Assembly (NCBI GenBank): GCA_046596415.1
Contig: JBKJML010000122.1
Coordinates: 1-14,426, forward strand
Reading direction: 5' to 3'
DNA length: 14,426 bases
Origin: JBKJML01 sp046596415
GTDB taxonomy: Bacteria; Actinomycetota; Thermoleophilia; Gaiellales; Gaiellaceae
The notes beneath the pieces were generated by a model that worked only from the letters and a program-made list of their open reading frames with translations, was not told the DNA's origin and did not search any database. Below, piece by piece: positions 13,341 through 14,426 of the stretch (positions within the stretch are counted from its first letter, which is position 1; each line of letters opens with the position of its first letter). Both the position numbers and the translations under genes were made by a program.

Positions 13341-13461
13341 TCCTTATTTGCCGCAGATCTGATCTGCGGCCGATCAGGCACTTGGCGGCGGAGCGCCTCT
13401 TCAGGGGTCTTAGCGATCAGAGATCCGCTCCTGCGGATTTCTGATCTGCGGCAAATAAGGA
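13341..13461. repeat. 121-bp element with perfect 19-bp terminal inverted repeats (MITE- or REP-like)
   Basis: The ends are TCCTTATTTGCCGCAGATC (13341-13359) and its exact reverse complement (13443-13461). Inside the left end GCCGCAGATC (13350-13359) is followed, after one T, by its own reverse complement (13361-13370). Near the right end GATCAGAGATCCGC (13415-13428), loop TCCT, and GCGGATTTCTGATC (13433-13446) form a 14-bp hairpin with one G-T wobble. It is AT-richer than its surroundings, has no plausible coding frame and fills most of the gap between the tRNA and the convergent aminotransferase gene. No clear target-site duplication is seen. It could be a miniature mobile element, a REP/BIME-type repeat or a bidirectional transcript end. 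Confidence 0.75.
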
Positions 13462-13480
13462 CTGCCCGACGCGTACCGAT

Positions 13481-14426
13481 TCAGCCAGGGAAAGCGCCTG
13501 CAGCCGTCAAGGCCGCGGCGAGGCGGTCAAGGTCGCTCTCGTCGTTGTAGGGCCCGATCGAGACGCGCAGGAGGCGGCGGCCCTCCCACTCGAAGACCGG
13601 CACCTCGATCCGGTACTCGTCGAACAGGCGCCGCTGGAGGGTCTCCGAGTCGCCGGGCGGCAACTCCGTCGCCCACATACGCGGTGCGGACGGCTCCCGG
13701 AACGGCGGCAGCGCCCGCTGGCCGCGCCGAGCCAACTCGTGCAGCGGCTCGAGGTCGACCGACTCTGCATACTCGATCGCCGCGGGGACGCTGAGCAACG
13801 CCGCCGGGTCGCGAGTCCCCTGCCAGCCGTGGCGTAAGTGGAAGCTCGCGTCGGCGCCAAAGCCCCACGAGACGACGAGCGGCGCGATCCAGCTCTGGTG
13901 CTCGGGTCGCGCCCAGAGGAACGCCGCGCCCTTGGGGGCGCAGAGCCACTTGTGACAGTTGCCGGCGTAGATGTCCGCGCCGAGCGCCGTCAGGTCGAGC
14001 GGGACGTGCCCGGGCGCGTGCGCGCCGTCGACGATCGCGAGTGCACCCACCGACCGCGCCGCCGCGACCGCACCGACGACGTCAGCCAGCGTCGCCGTCG
14101 GCGAGGAAATGTGCGAGCAGAACACGACCTTCGTGCGCTCGGTGACCGACTCTGCGAGCCGCTCGGCCGCGACCGTGCGAAGGCTCACCCCGACGAACTC
14201 CCAGGTGCGAACCAGAGCGCCGTACTCCGACGTGGTGGCGAGCACCTCGTCCCCTGGCTCGAGCCGCAGCGAACGGATGACCGCGTTCAGGCCGGCGGTC
14301 GTGTTCGGGACGAAGACGAGATCCTCGGCCGCCGCGCCCACGTAGGCGGCAAGCGGCGCGAGCGCCTCCTCGACAAGATCATCGAAGCGCCGGCCGAGAA
14401 ACTCGACCGGGCGGCGCTCGAGCTCG
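13481..14426 (-). CDS. Class V PLP-dependent aminotransferase, isopenicillin-N-epimerase-like (partial, N-terminus missing)
   Basis: About 314 residues are visible; the N-terminal part lies beyond the right edge. The frame is open to the edge, reading ELERRPVEFLGRRFDDLVEE and on into VPNTTAGLNAV, so a GTG at 14341 is internal and not the start. PLP-binding landmarks are TTAGLNAVIRSL, FCSHISSPTATL, DGAHAPGHVPLDL and the Schiff-base lysine in YAGNCHKWLCAPKGAAFLW. The C-terminal small domain (LRVSIGPYNDESDLDRLAAAL) is complete. The wording matches the isopenicillin N epimerase/cysteine-desulfurase-like branch, whose members often have unknown substrates; a true antibiotic role cannot be claimed. 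It converges on the tRNA-Arg with the 121-bp repeat in between. Confidence 0.9.
   Translation of the reverse strand, partial: ELERRPVEFLGRRFDDLVEEALAPLAAYVGAAAEDLVFVPNTTAGLNAVIRSLRLEPGDEVLATTSEYGALVRTWEFVGVSLRTVAAERLAESVTERTKVVFCSHISSPTATLADVVGAVAAARSVGALAIVDGAHAPGHVPLDLTALGADIYAGNCHKWLCAPKGAAFLWARPEHQSWIAPLVVSWGFGADASFHLRHGWQGTRDPAALLSVPAAIEYAESVDLEPLHELARRGQRALPPFREPSAPRMWATELPPGDSETLQRRLFDEYRIEVPVFEWEGRRLLRVSIGPYNDESDLDRLAAALTAAGAFPG

Noticed and set aside
13481..14341. Aminotransferase starting at the GTG at 14341
   Set aside because: The frame stays open and conserved in character up to the window edge, so the GTG is an internal valine and the gene is truncated by the window.
13481..14426. 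Beta-lactam biosynthesis from similarity to isopenicillin N epimerase
   Set aside because: This branch of class V enzymes is broad and widespread in non-producers, and no other antibiotic genes are in the window.

Overview
The window is a GC-rich (roughly two-thirds G+C), densely coded bacterial chromosome segment with many overlapping start and stop codons, several apparently leaderless genes and GTG/TTG starts. Together with an actinobacterial/Firmicutes-type LexA box and a PyrR-controlled pyr operon, this points to an Actinomycetota genome. A deep lineage such as Thermoleophilia is possible but unproven (inference only; no taxonomic marker gene is present).

Left part (1-4190, minus strand): the de novo pyrimidine operon, read right to left as pyrR, pyrB, pyrC, carA, carB, with carB running off the left edge. 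The first four genes overlap one another by 8, 1 and 4 nt, and carA is followed by carB after 17 nt. The short leader before pyrR contains a recognisable PyrR-binding hairpin (hexaloop CAGAGA) whose lower stem pairs with the Shine-Dalgarno sequence. Control is therefore predicted to be translational repression rather than attenuation.

Middle part: divergent from pyrR is a GT-C type membrane glycosyltransferase-like gene (4272-6284). It meets, tail to tail, a SAM methyltransferase gene (6281-7024, minus), which overlaps the 3' end of ribonuclease Z (7002-8006, minus). Upstream of these is a tiny membrane-anchored LysM protein (8039-8284, minus). Its promoter is TTGACA-N17-TAGTAT with a perfect LexA box filling the spacer and a second perfect box over the start codon. 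By architecture it is a YneA/DivS/Rv2719c-like SOS cell-division suppressor.

Right part: a secreted glycoside-hydrolase-like protein with a Lys-Pro-Ala repeat tail (8384-9973, minus); an overlapping pair encoding an enolase-superfamily epimerase/racemase and a DUF1611 protein (10076-12093, minus), resembling the DgcA/DgcN D-glutamate catabolism pair or a dipeptide epimerase unit; a divergent secreted M43-type zinc metalloprotease (12186-13154, plus) with promoter and terminator; tRNA-Arg(CCG) (13267-13339, plus); a 121-bp element with 19-bp perfect terminal inverted repeats; and the 3' part of a class V PLP aminotransferase (13481 to the right edge, minus).

No phage, CRISPR, toxin-antitoxin or defence genes are visible. 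The strongest observations beyond routine annotation are the two LexA boxes on the small LysM gene, the SD-sequestering PyrR hairpin, and the inverted-repeat element next to the tRNA.
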